33,611 nt of DNA from Acidimicrobiia bacterium (GTDB lineage: Bacteria > Actinomycetota > Acidimicrobiia > Acidimicrobiales > Poriferisodalaceae): assembly GCA_022821985.1 (NCBI GenBank), contig JAJECP010000014.1:1-33611 (forward strand), given 5' to 3'. How positions within the stretch are numbered: position 1 is the first letter of the stretch; every line of letters begins with the position of its first letter. Below the pieces are notes generated by a model. It was not told the origin of the DNA. It worked only from the letters and a program-made list of their open reading frames with translations, and did not search any database. Of the stretch, positions 15,672 to 23,438 are shown one piece after another. The position numbers and the translations under genes were made by a program.

Positions 15672-15753
15672 GCCGGAGGGCGCGGCTCGAGACATCTGCA
15701 AACGGAGCTGCCGTCGGGCCGCGTCGAGATCTGTCGGCGAAGGCGGCGAACGC

Positions 15754-15759
15754 TACGTT
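15754..15759 (+). promoter_or_regulatory. Candidate leaderless-type -10 box (TACGTT) of the SDR gene
   Basis: TACGTT lies 7 nt before the ATG at 15767. This supports that ATG over the TTG at 15758, which overlaps the box itself. Confidence 0.45.
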
Positions 15760-15766
15760 GCCGCCT

Positions 15767-16594
15767 ATGGCGAACAGCAGCGATTCGTACGTACCCGGGC
15801 CGGCTAGTGCGCGGCTGGACGGCAAGGTGGCGGTGGTCACCGGGGCAAGCCGGGGCATCGGCGAAGCCAGCGCGCGAGCGCTGGACGGCGCGGGTGCCCG
15901 GGTGGTGCTGACCGGTCGCACCACGGCAGATCTCGAACGCGTCGCGGATGAGCTGCTGCACGATCCGGTGGTTCTGACTGCCGATCTCGCTCCAGCCGGA
16001 GCGGGCACCGACTTGGCTCGGCGAATTCTCAACGAGGTCGACGGCGTCGACGTGCTGGTCAACAACGCGGGCATTCCGATGCGGCGCACACCGGCTCAGC
16101 TCACCGAGGCCGACTTTGACCTGGTCTTCTCGATCAACGTGCGCTCGTTGGCGATGCTGAGCATCGGGCTCGCACCGTCGATGATCGCCCGCGGCGGCGG
16201 CTCGGTGATCAACATCAGCTCTGTGGCCAGTGTGCACGGACCGCTCGGCCGCGTCGCCTATTCCGGTACGAAGGGTGCCGTAGACGCCATGACTCGAGCA
16301 CTTGCAGCGGACTGGGGCCCCGACGGCATCCGGGTGAACTCGATCGCGCCCGGTCTGATAGCGACCGCCATCTGGGAGGAAGCACGCAACAACGTGCCAG
16401 GCCTCATCGACGATCTCGCCGGGCAGATTGCGCTCAAGCGCTGGGGCTTCGGCGATGACATCGCTGACGTGGTGCTGTTCTTCGCATCGGATGCCTCCCG
16501 CTATGTCACTGGCGAGACGCTGGTGGTGGACGGCGGGTTGGCCCGTGTCACGGCCTCGAACGCTCCGCCGGCCCTCCCAGAACTCGAGGACTGA
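15767..16594 (+). CDS. SDR-family NAD(P)-dependent oxidoreductase (275 aa)
   Basis: A classical short-chain dehydrogenase/reductase. The cofactor motif TGASRGIG is at 25-32, NNAG at 99-102, a catalytic serine in INISSVAS (about 151-152), and Y165-xxx-K169 in VAYSGTKGA. The C-terminal segment YVTGETLVVDGGLA is standard for the 3-oxoacyl-ACP reductase/glucose dehydrogenase-like group. It would interconvert an alcohol and a ketone; the cofactor choice and substrate cannot be read with confidence. The ATG at 15767 is chosen over the TTG at 15758 because of the -10 box. The gene appears monocistronic and ends before a strong hairpin. Confidence 0.9.
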   Translation: MANSSDSYVPGPASARLDGKVAVVTGASRGIGEASARALDGAGARVVLTGRTTADLERVADELLHDPVVLTADLAPAGAGTDLARRILNEVDGVDVLVNNAGIPMRRTPAQLTEADFDLVFSINVRSLAMLSIGLAPSMIARGGGSVINISSVASVHGPLGRVAYSGTKGAVDAMTRALAADWGPDGIRVNSIAPGLIATAIWEEARNNVPGLIDDLAGQIALKRWGFGDDIADVVLFFASDASRYVTGETLVVDGGLARVTASNAPPALPELED

Positions 16595-16614
16595 GCAGCG
16601 CCCTAGCGCGCGAA

Positions 16615-16640
16615 GGGCGCCGGACCGCAGTCCGGCGCCC
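16615..16640. terminator. Strong bidirectional hairpin terminator
   Basis: Two perfect 11-nt arms, GGGCGCCGGAC (16615-16625) and GTCCGGCGCCC (16630-16640), with loop CGCA. It stands between the SDR gene (plus) and the ABC binding-protein gene (minus). The following TCCGTTGTG is only mildly T-rich. Confidence 0.75.
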
Positions 16641-16694
16641 TCCGTTGTGCGCCTGAGCCGTCAGCCCTGCTGGGCTGCGGCTGCGTTCAGAGGT

Positions 16695-17903
16695 TTACGC
16701 AGCGGCGCGTGCTGCGTCGAGCCAGGCGTCAACCGTGGCCCGGTTGTTGGCGATCCAGTCAGTAGCCAGATCACCCGGGGCAGCGCCTTCGCCCTGCTCC
16801 ACATTGGCCAGCGACACCTCGATCACCGACAGCTTCACTGCTTCGAGCAATGCCGCCGCTGCCGGGTTGGCAGCGAGGAAGTCGTTGTTGGCGGTGACCA
16901 GGATGTCAGCCGCAATCCAGCCGATCGGGCACAGCCCGTCAGCATTGTCGGCCGCTGACGGGCACTGGTCCGGGCCGATGGCTGCATAGCCGCCGGTGCC
17001 GTCCTCGCCACGCTGCGAGTGCTCCTCGCCGCCCTCGGTGCCAGAGGGGTTGGAGTCGTCGAGGATCTCGTCAACACCCATCCAGTACACGTTGTCGCCC
17101 GGACGCAGCTGCGTGATGTACGCCGACGGTGTCCAGGTGTAGGCCACCATCGGGACGCCCTCGTTAGCCGAGTCGACGGCTTGGGCGAACATGGCGTCAT
17201 AGCCGGCGATCGTCTGGTTGATGTTGTCCCAGCCCGAGAACAGGATCTGGTTGGTGATGATGTTGTCGCAGGTCCACGACTCGGGGCAGCCGAAGATGTC
17301 GGCGATGCCGTTGCCCGGCACCGGGTCAGTCTCGTCGAATGCGGCCAGTGCGTCGGCGTTGCTGTTCAGCGCATCCATGGTGTACACGCCGAACTCGTCC
17401 GCGAACGACTTGGTCACCAGGAAGCCTTGCAGGCCGCCGGCGATCATCTCCTCGCCCAGCACCGTCAGGTGGTCGCCGACGAGTGAGCCGTCAGGCAGCT
17501 CGCCTGCGAGCCATGCCAAGTGCCCCGGATACCAGCTGTTGGCCCAGAAGTCCATCTGACCCTCAGCCATGGCGATGTAGCCGAGGTTGGGCCCGAGCTC
17601 GAGTTCGGCCGGGTCGCTCACCGTGTAGCCCAGCTCCTCAAGCAGCTGCTTGTAGAGCTCTGCCTGGAAGTAGCCGGTGCTCCAGTTGGCGCGGCCCATG
17701 GTGACGCTGACACCCTCACCGGGGGTCATCGACATCTCTTCTTCCATCGGCTCTTCTTCGACCATGGCTTCGGTCGTTGCGGCGGGAGCCTCTGTTTCGG
17801 CGGTCTCGGTGGCGTCGTCATCGCCATCGTCGCCGCACGCAGCAGCGAATAATGCGAATGCTGCTAGTAGCAACAGCAGCTTGGTCCATCGTTTCGATTT
17901 CAT
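16695..17903 (-). CDS. proX: Glycine betaine/proline-type ABC transporter substrate-binding lipoprotein (402 aa)
   Basis: The extracellular binding component of an OpuAC/ProX-type importer for quaternary amines such as glycine betaine or choline-like compounds. A signal peptide ends in the lipobox FAAAC (C23), followed by a strongly acidic linker to about residue 62. The ligand-binding domain shows aromatic residues suited to a cation cage: W74 (RANWSTGYF), W120 and W124 (WANSWYPGH) and the W of YTWTPS. The C-terminus has two extra Cys pairs (CPESWTC; CPSAADNADGLC). Start: ATG at 17903 with GGGAGGA upstream. It follows the permease gene after 191 nt, so it probably also has its own promoter. 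Exact ligand not determined. Confidence 0.9.
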   Translation of the reverse strand: MKSKRWTKLLLLLAAFALFAAACGDDGDDDATETAETEAPAATTEAMVEEEPMEEEMSMTPGEGVSVTMGRANWSTGYFQAELYKQLLEELGYTVSDPAELELGPNLGYIAMAEGQMDFWANSWYPGHLAWLAGELPDGSLVGDHLTVLGEEMIAGGLQGFLVTKSFADEFGVYTMDALNSNADALAAFDETDPVPGNGIADIFGCPESWTCDNIITNQILFSGWDNINQTIAGYDAMFAQAVDSANEGVPMVAYTWTPSAYITQLRPGDNVYWMGVDEILDDSNPSGTEGGEEHSQRGEDGTGGYAAIGPDQCPSAADNADGLCPIGWIAADILVTANNDFLAANPAAAALLEAVKLSVIEVSLANVEQGEGAAPGDLATDWIANNRATVDAWLDAARAAA

Positions 17904-18094
17904 TGCGGAGATCCTCCCTGATCTGCGACAGATTGCGTCACGCGGCGCTCCTAGTTGCGACCACGCATGTGCGGCGCCATTCGCCCGGCTCGACGAGGGC
18001 TCCTTGCGCAGCAGCGTAGTCGGGCCATATGCGCGCCTAACACCCTAGACCGCGCATACATGTTCGGAGTGCTTTGGGCAGCGTGAATCGATGG
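17904..18094 (-). promoter_or_regulatory. Intergenic region with possible internal promoter for the binding protein
   Basis: No gene fits here. On the minus strand TAGGGT (18047-18042) is a possible -10, which would give a leader of ~130 nt. Immediately downstream lies GTTAGGCGCGC (18041-18031). The same 11-mer occurs in the leader of the transporter's first gene at 22018-22028, there on the plus strand. A shared regulator site is possible but unproven. Confidence 0.35.
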
Positions 18095-20737
18095 TCAGCC
18101 CGTGTTGGCGGGAATATCGCCGTAGATCTTGTTCCGCTCGAATTCCGAGAGGGTGCCGCGGGAGGTTGCGAACATCGTGAATCCCGCCGCCAGCACCAGC
18201 ACGGATCCAACGCCAGAAACGAGATTCTCGTCGGCGACGCGGACGATCGTCAGGATCCATGCCAGGGGCAAGATCGCAACGCCCATGCCGATGCCGCCTA
18301 CCAGGGCGCTCCAGCGATAGCGGCGCGCCTCATCAATCCCGGTCAATCCGATCGCAGGCACGATCATGACGAGTCCGACGAGCCCGCCAATCAGCGTCCA
18401 GATGCCTATGCCGGCGCCTTCGGATTCGAATCCGTCGTGGATGATGTCGCCTTGTCGTTTGGCTTGAGCGATCTTGGATGCGATGTCGGCTGCCTTCACC
18501 CCTTCAAGGGCCAGCTGCCGATTCTCTTCGCGCCGCAGTTCCTGCGCTCGGATGTCGTCGCCAGCTGCTTCGGCTTCGTCGGCGCCCACTGCCGCAGCAC
18601 GCGCTGCCGCCAAGGCCGCTGCTCCGTCGGCGGCGATCTGGTCAAGCTCGGCCTGCAGTTCGTCGTCGATCACCGATTCGGCGCGCGTGTCGAAACTCCA
18701 GCCGGCATAGCCGCCCATGACGAGCAGCAGCACGGCGAATGACCCGCCCAGCAGGCGTCCCCAGCCGATGTTCGCCGGCAGTGGTCGTCGTGCGGTCATC
18801 GGTGCCCGCCAGAGCCAGAGGCACGCGGCCGCGCTCGCCACGATTGCGCCGATGACCGCCAGGTAGATGCCGATGCCGACGCTGAAGATGCCGAGTTCCT
18901 CCACCTTGTCGGGTGGTCGGGCGAACAGGTAGGCGACTGTCGCGATGAGCGTTGCCAACGAGAAGACCGCGGCCCCGTGCGCCGACATCCAGCGCGAACC
19001 TCTGCCGGGTCGGAACAATGTGTTGACGGCTGCGAATAGCGACACCGCAGCCATCACCCCGATGAAGATCCCGAACCACGAGCCGCCGGAAGCCGAGAGG
19101 CCATTGAAGTTCTGAGAAATGAAACTGAGGTCGCCGACACAAACGAGCTCCGTGCCGCCCTCGGCGAGCGGGTTGAGGGACTGCTCCTCTACCCACTCCC
19201 CGGAACAGTCCATAGAGCGAAGATCGGTATCGGCGCTGCGTGCGTAGGCGGAGACGAGACCGGCATTCGCGTTCCAGGGCAGCAGCAACGCGACGAGCGT
19301 GATGACCGCACCGATGGCTGTGGCGATGACAGCGCCACGTTCCCGGGGGCCCACAGTCTCGAATGCCTCGTCGGGTACGGGAGGTTCGGCATCTCTGGCA
19401 GTCGTCTCGGCAGCCTCGGTATCGACGAGCAGCTCCTCGGGGGTCCGCCGGTGCTTCCAAGCCTGGGTAATCCGGCTGAGGAGATTGCCCGAATCGCCTG
19501 CCTCGGGCTGGCTGAGTCGATCCAGCACAACAGCCACCAGGAAGAAGGCCAAGCCCGCAGACCCAGCCAGTGCGATGTCGAGATTGTTGATGGCACGGAA
19601 CAGCAGACTGCCCAAGCCGCCTGCGCCCATGATGGCGGCGATGCCGAGCATCGATATGGCGAGCAGCAGTGTCTGGTTGAGACCGGTCATGATCGCCGGT
19701 CGTGCCAGCGGCAGCTGGACGTCGGTGAGGACACGCCATTCAGGAGCGCCGTAGGCGCGGGATGCTTCGACGACGTCTTCGGGAACCTGCCGGATGCCGA
19801 GGTTCGTGAGGCGGATCAGCGGCGGCAAAGCGAACGTCATCGTGACCATGGTGGCTGCGACGAAGCCGATCTTGAAGAAGAAGACGAACGGCAGCATGTA
19901 CACAAACGAGTGAACGACCTGCATCGCATCCAGGATTGGGCGGACCACCTTCCATGCGCCATCGACGCGCCCGCACAAGACCCCGATGGGTATGCCGACG
20001 ATCACGCACACGAGAACGGCCACGCCGATGAAGCCGATGGTCAACGCTGTTTCTCGCCAGAAGGCTTCGCCGAGCAGACCGCAGACCAGCAGGCCGATGA
20101 AAGCCATGAAGCCGACTTGGAAGTTGCGGATCAGCCAGCCGATCAGGAAGACCGCTATGCACACCGTCAGCCACGACATTTGCAGCAGCCACTCATTCAC
20201 GATGATGTTGATCAGCGTGTCGAACGGCCACTTGATGACTCCGATGGTGGCCTGCAGGTTGTTGTCCACCCAGAACACGGTCTGTTCCACCCAGTCGCCG
20301 ACTGGGATCTGCCAGTTGTCGAGCACGGTGTTCTGCCGTGCTTGCGCTACGACGCCCGACGTGCACTCCAAGAGATCGCCCTCGGCATCGACGAGTGCGT
20401 CTCGGCAGTAGATCGTTTCGCCGTCGACGCGGTAGGCATGGGTGCCGGACGAGATGATCTCTTCAGACCTGAAGCGGTACCACCACACAGCGACGAGCCC
20501 GATGAGTCCGCCGGCCGCCATGCCGTAACGGCGACCGATCGCTCCGCCGAAGAGCAGGAGCGCCGGGACGATGAAGAGCGCCAGCAACAGTGCCCATTCG
20601 ACGCCGGTCGTTGCCCAGTCGGCCAAGCGATCACCGGCCTCAGGAGCAGTGACGACGTCGACGACTTGGTCAATGAAATGGCCCGACTCGCTTGTTTCTT
20701 CGCCGTTGGCCTGGGCGAGGAGCATGGCGGCGCTCAC
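18095..20737 (-). CDS. proW: ProW-type ABC permease with large C-terminal extension (880 aa)
   Basis: The membrane component of the importer. Residues ~185-405 form the binding-protein-dependent permease domain with the ATPase-contacting loop EDVVEASRAYGAPEWRVL (320-337). Before it lie two membrane helices (~49-88) and a loop with two cysteines (111 and 125), an N-terminal extension seen in some ProW proteins. After the domain comes something unusual: a linker (~410-465), membrane helices near 468-488, 553-573, 588-606, 617-643 and 662-680, an Ala/Glu/Arg-rich predicted coiled coil (~685-765), then three more helices (~775-800, 808-832, 840-857). ProW of E. coli has about 354 residues, so half of this protein is additional. 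The GTG start overlaps the TGA of the ATPase gene (GTGA). Confidence 0.88.
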   Translation of the reverse strand: MSAAMLLAQANGEETSESGHFIDQVVDVVTAPEAGDRLADWATTGVEWALLLALFIVPALLLFGGAIGRRYGMAAGGLIGLVAVWWYRFRSEEIISSGTHAYRVDGETIYCRDALVDAEGDLLECTSGVVAQARQNTVLDNWQIPVGDWVEQTVFWVDNNLQATIGVIKWPFDTLINIIVNEWLLQMSWLTVCIAVFLIGWLIRNFQVGFMAFIGLLVCGLLGEAFWRETALTIGFIGVAVLVCVIVGIPIGVLCGRVDGAWKVVRPILDAMQVVHSFVYMLPFVFFFKIGFVAATMVTMTFALPPLIRLTNLGIRQVPEDVVEASRAYGAPEWRVLTDVQLPLARPAIMTGLNQTLLLAISMLGIAAIMGAGGLGSLLFRAINNLDIALAGSAGLAFFLVAVVLDRLSQPEAGDSGNLLSRITQAWKHRRTPEELLVDTEAAETTARDAEPPVPDEAFETVGPRERGAVIATAIGAVITLVALLLPWNANAGLVSAYARSADTDLRSMDCSGEWVEEQSLNPLAEGGTELVCVGDLSFISQNFNGLSASGGSWFGIFIGVMAAVSLFAAVNTLFRPGRGSRWMSAHGAAVFSLATLIATVAYLFARPPDKVEELGIFSVGIGIYLAVIGAIVASAAACLWLWRAPMTARRPLPANIGWGRLLGGSFAVLLLVMGGYAGWSFDTRAESVIDDELQAELDQIAADGAAALAAARAAAVGADEAEAAGDDIRAQELRREENRQLALEGVKAADIASKIAQAKRQGDIIHDGFESEGAGIGIWTLIGGLVGLVMIVPAIGLTGIDEARRYRWSALVGGIGMGVAILPLAWILTIVRVADENLVSGVGSVLVLAAGFTMFATSRGTLSEFERNKIYGDIPANTG

Positions 20738-21990
20738 ATGAACACCTCCCGCTCGAAGTCGTCTATCAGCTGTTCGACTCTGCCCATCTCCTCCATGATG
20801 AGACGGGGATCCAGATTCCCGACGAGCGTGCCGTCATCGTCGACCACGGCAATCGAGAGGCCGCGCCCGGCCGCTGCGTAGAGCTCGTTCAATGTGGCGT
20901 CCGGGCTGCACCTGTCGAAATCGGAGCGCAGCGCCTTCTTGAGGTCGTTGCTTCCCATGCCACGGGCCCGCAAACCGTCGGCCGCTGTCAACAGCGAGAC
21001 CGGCTTGCCCGAGGAGTCGCAACAGAATCGGCCCGCAATGTCCTGGCAGAGGGTCAGCGCATCACTGAGCGAGATATCGGTCGGGATCGGCCTGGGCTCC
21101 GACATGACCTCGTGGACCTTGATGACCCGTCCCTGATCGACGTCCTGGACGAATTCGGCCACATAGCCAGTGGCTGGCTCAGTCAGGATCTCTTCGGGTG
21201 TGCCGATCTGTACGACTGCGCCGTCCTTCATGATGCAGACCCGGTCGCCGATGCGCAGCGCCTCGTTGAGGTCGTGGGTGATGAACAGAATCGTCTTGTG
21301 GACCTCGGCTTGGATCTCCATCATCTCGTCTTGCATCTGACGCCGGATGAGCGGGTCGAGTGCGCTGAACGCCTCGTCCATGAGGAGGATGTCCGGATCC
21401 GAGGCCAGCGCACGAGCGAGACCGACACGCTGCTGCATGCCGCCGGAGAGCTGGGCGGGCCGGTGATCGGCGAACGCGGCCAGTCCGACCAGCGACAGTG
21501 CCCGCATGGAGGCTTCATTTCGCTCAGAGCGGTCGACCTTCTGCACCTTGAGCCCGTAGCCGACGTTGTCGATCACTTTGCGATGCGGGAAGAGGGCGAA
21601 GTGCTGGAAGACCATCCCCATCTTCTCCCGCCGGAACTCCTGCAGGTCGGTCCCGTACAGCTTCTGCACGTCGACGCCGTCCACCAGCACTTCGCCGTGG
21701 GTGACATCGTGCAGCTTGTTGACCATCCGGATGGCGGTCGACTTGCCGGAACCTGACAGACCCATCACCACGAAGATCTCGCCCCGGTTGACCGAGAAGT
21801 TCACATCGGTGAGGCCGACGACATGGCCCGAGAGCCGCTGAACATCGTTCTTGGGCACGCCGGAACGAGCCAGCTCGAAGGCGCGGCCTCTCGGCTGCGG
21901 CCCGAAGATCTTGTAGACCTCGCTGAGTCGGATGATCTCGTCGCCCTCGGCAGCGCCGTTGGTCGGGCTGTTGCCTGCGTCGTCGCTCAT
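20734..21990 (-). CDS. proV: Glycine betaine/proline-type ABC transporter ATP-binding protein with CBS domains (418 aa)
   Basis: The ATPase of the importer. Walker A is GLSGSGKS (77-84), the Q-loop FQHFALFPHR, the signature LSGGMQQRV (181-189), Walker B ILLMDEAFSALD (201-212) and the switch histidine H239. Residues ~290-410 form a pair of CBS-like domains, which in OpuA-type transporters sense ionic strength or nucleotides and gate transport. The ~30 residues between the first strand and Walker A (ARSGVPKNDVQRLSGHVVGL) are typical of ProV. ATG at 21990 is chosen because AAGGGGGG lies just upstream; an upstream ATG at 22017 lacks such a site. It is the first gene of the minus-strand set proV-proW-proX. 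Confidence 0.93.
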   Translation of the reverse strand: MSDDAGNSPTNGAAEGDEIIRLSEVYKIFGPQPRGRAFELARSGVPKNDVQRLSGHVVGLTDVNFSVNRGEIFVVMGLSGSGKSTAIRMVNKLHDVTHGEVLVDGVDVQKLYGTDLQEFRREKMGMVFQHFALFPHRKVIDNVGYGLKVQKVDRSERNEASMRALSLVGLAAFADHRPAQLSGGMQQRVGLARALASDPDILLMDEAFSALDPLIRRQMQDEMMEIQAEVHKTILFITHDLNEALRIGDRVCIMKDGAVVQIGTPEEILTEPATGYVAEFVQDVDQGRVIKVHEVMSEPRPIPTDISLSDALTLCQDIAGRFCCDSSGKPVSLLTAADGLRARGMGSNDLKKALRSDFDRCSPDATLNELYAAAGRGLSIAVVDDDGTLVGNLDPRLIMEEMGRVEQLIDDFEREVFM

Positions 21991-22133
21991 GTGCCCCCCT
22001 TGCCGATCCCGTGCCACGTTAGGCGCGCCGCAAGTACCGGTCGGTAATCCGTTCGCAACCGTCCGGAGGGATCGAAACAGATTGCAGTCGTGAAAGGACA
22101 GAAAGCGCCCGGACGTGTGCGATCCTGTTGGCC
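21991..22133. promoter_or_regulatory. Divergent promoter region between proV and the molybdoenzyme genes
   Basis: This contains the second GTTAGGCGCGC (22018-22028) and the AAGGGGGG ribosome-binding site of proV. Toward the plus-strand gene, GATCCT (22121-22126) lies 7 nt before GTG 22134, a weak match to the leaderless -10 layout. No clear -35 is seen on either strand. Confidence 0.3.
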
Positions 22134-23438
22134 GTGACGCGCTTGGGGTTCCTGCTGGACAGCGGCGCGTGCATCGGTTGCCACGCGTGCACGGTGGCCT
22201 GCAAGAGCGAGCACGACGTGCCGCTCGGCGTCAACCGGACGTGGGTCAACTACGTCGAGACCGGCGAGTTCCCGCAGACGCAGCGGCACTTCGCAGTGAT
22301 GCGCTGCAACCACTGCGACGACGCACCCTGCATCGCGATCTGCCCGACTGGTGCGCTGTTCCGGGCATCCAACGGCGTGGTGGATTTCGACGATTCCCGC
22401 TGCATCGGCTGCAAGGGCTGCATGAACGCGTGCCCGTACGACGCGCTGTACATCTCGCCGGAAACCGGCACCGCGCACAAGTGCAATTTCTGCCAGCACA
22501 AGCTGGAAGTCGGGCTCGAGCCCTCGTGCGTGTCGGTCTGCCCGACACGGGCTATCACCGTGGTCGATCACGACGACCCGGCGGATCCGGTCGCAGATCG
22601 CATCCGCTCCGAGGACCTGCCGGTGCGGGCGCCCGAGCGCCGCACCCTGCCCAAAGTGCACTACGCGGGCACCGTGCCCGAGGCGTTGGATCCGCTGGCG
22701 CGCCCGGTGGCTGACGACGGGCTGATCTGGGCCGACTGGACCGGAAGCGCCTCCTGGCCGGCAGCGTCGACAGCGCCGGCGGCACGCACGGCCTACACCG
22801 TGTCCCATGACGAGCCGTGGGGAGCCAAGGTGGCCGGCTACATGGTCACCAAAGGGGTGGCGGCCGGGGTGATGCTGTGGGCCGCTGCCGCGGCGCTGCT
22901 GGGCTGGGACGACCGTGCCGCCGTCGCCACGGGACCGGCGGTGATCGCCCTGGTGGCGCTGGCAGTGACGGGCGTGCTGCTCATCGCCGATCTGAAACGG
23001 CCCGAGCGCTTCTGGTACCTGTTCGCCAAGGGCCGGCTCCGCAGCTGGATCACCGCGGGGGCGTGGGTGATCATGATCGACGCGACGCTGGTGATGCTGT
23101 GGGGCATCGCGGGCTTGTGGGGCGGTTCGACCTGGTTCGTGGTGCTGATCGGCCCGACGGCCGTGTTCTCGTTGCTGACCGCTGCATACACGGCGTTGCT
23201 GCTGCGCCAGTGCCGAGGCCGGGTCCTGTGGGCCGACCGGCCCGCGCTGTTGCTCATCGGCCGGCTGGTGGGTGAAGCCCTGCTGGGGGGCGGTGCGGTG
23301 TGGGGGGCCTTTGTGGCCCTCCAAGCGAGCGGCGCAGCGTTTGCCTGGGCTCCGGTCGTTGCTGCCGCGGTCTTGGCATGGCTCTACCGGCACGACCGGG
23401 CTTATCTGCGTGCGGCCCAGGCGGTGCCCCTGTCATGA
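22134..23438 (+). CDS. Fusion of four-cluster ferredoxin subunit and NrfD-like membrane anchor (434 aa)
   Basis: An electron-transfer and membrane subunit for the molybdoenzyme that follows. The N-terminal ~150 residues hold sixteen cysteines in four groups (C13-C23, C58-C70, C90-C100, C117-C136), enough for four [4Fe-4S] clusters, as in PsrB/DmsB/SoeB. After a linker, residues ~225-425 form about six hydrophobic helices resembling a shortened NrfD/PsrC anchor, which exchanges electrons with quinone. These are normally two separate proteins. There is no Tat signal, so the clusters probably face the cytoplasm. GTG at 22134 is preferred to TTG 22128 because the family begins with the equivalent of MTRxGFL. 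The stop overlaps the next start (ATGA). Confidence 0.88.
   Translation: MTRLGFLLDSGACIGCHACTVACKSEHDVPLGVNRTWVNYVETGEFPQTQRHFAVMRCNHCDDAPCIAICPTGALFRASNGVVDFDDSRCIGCKGCMNACPYDALYISPETGTAHKCNFCQHKLEVGLEPSCVSVCPTRAITVVDHDDPADPVADRIRSEDLPVRAPERRTLPKVHYAGTVPEALDPLARPVADDGLIWADWTGSASWPAASTAPAARTAYTVSHDEPWGAKVAGYMVTKGVAAGVMLWAAAAALLGWDDRAAVATGPAVIALVALAVTGVLLIADLKRPERFWYLFAKGRLRSWITAGAWVIMIDATLVMLWGIAGLWGGSTWFVVLIGPTAVFSLLTAAYTALLLRQCRGRVLWADRPALLLIGRLVGEALLGGGAVWGAFVALQASGAAFAWAPVVAAAVLAWLYRHDRAYLRAAQAVPLS

Noticed and set aside
22128..22133. TTG start two codons upstream for the ferredoxin-NrfD protein
   Set aside because: GTG 22134 fits the family N-terminus and the weak -10 spacing better; the difference is two residues.
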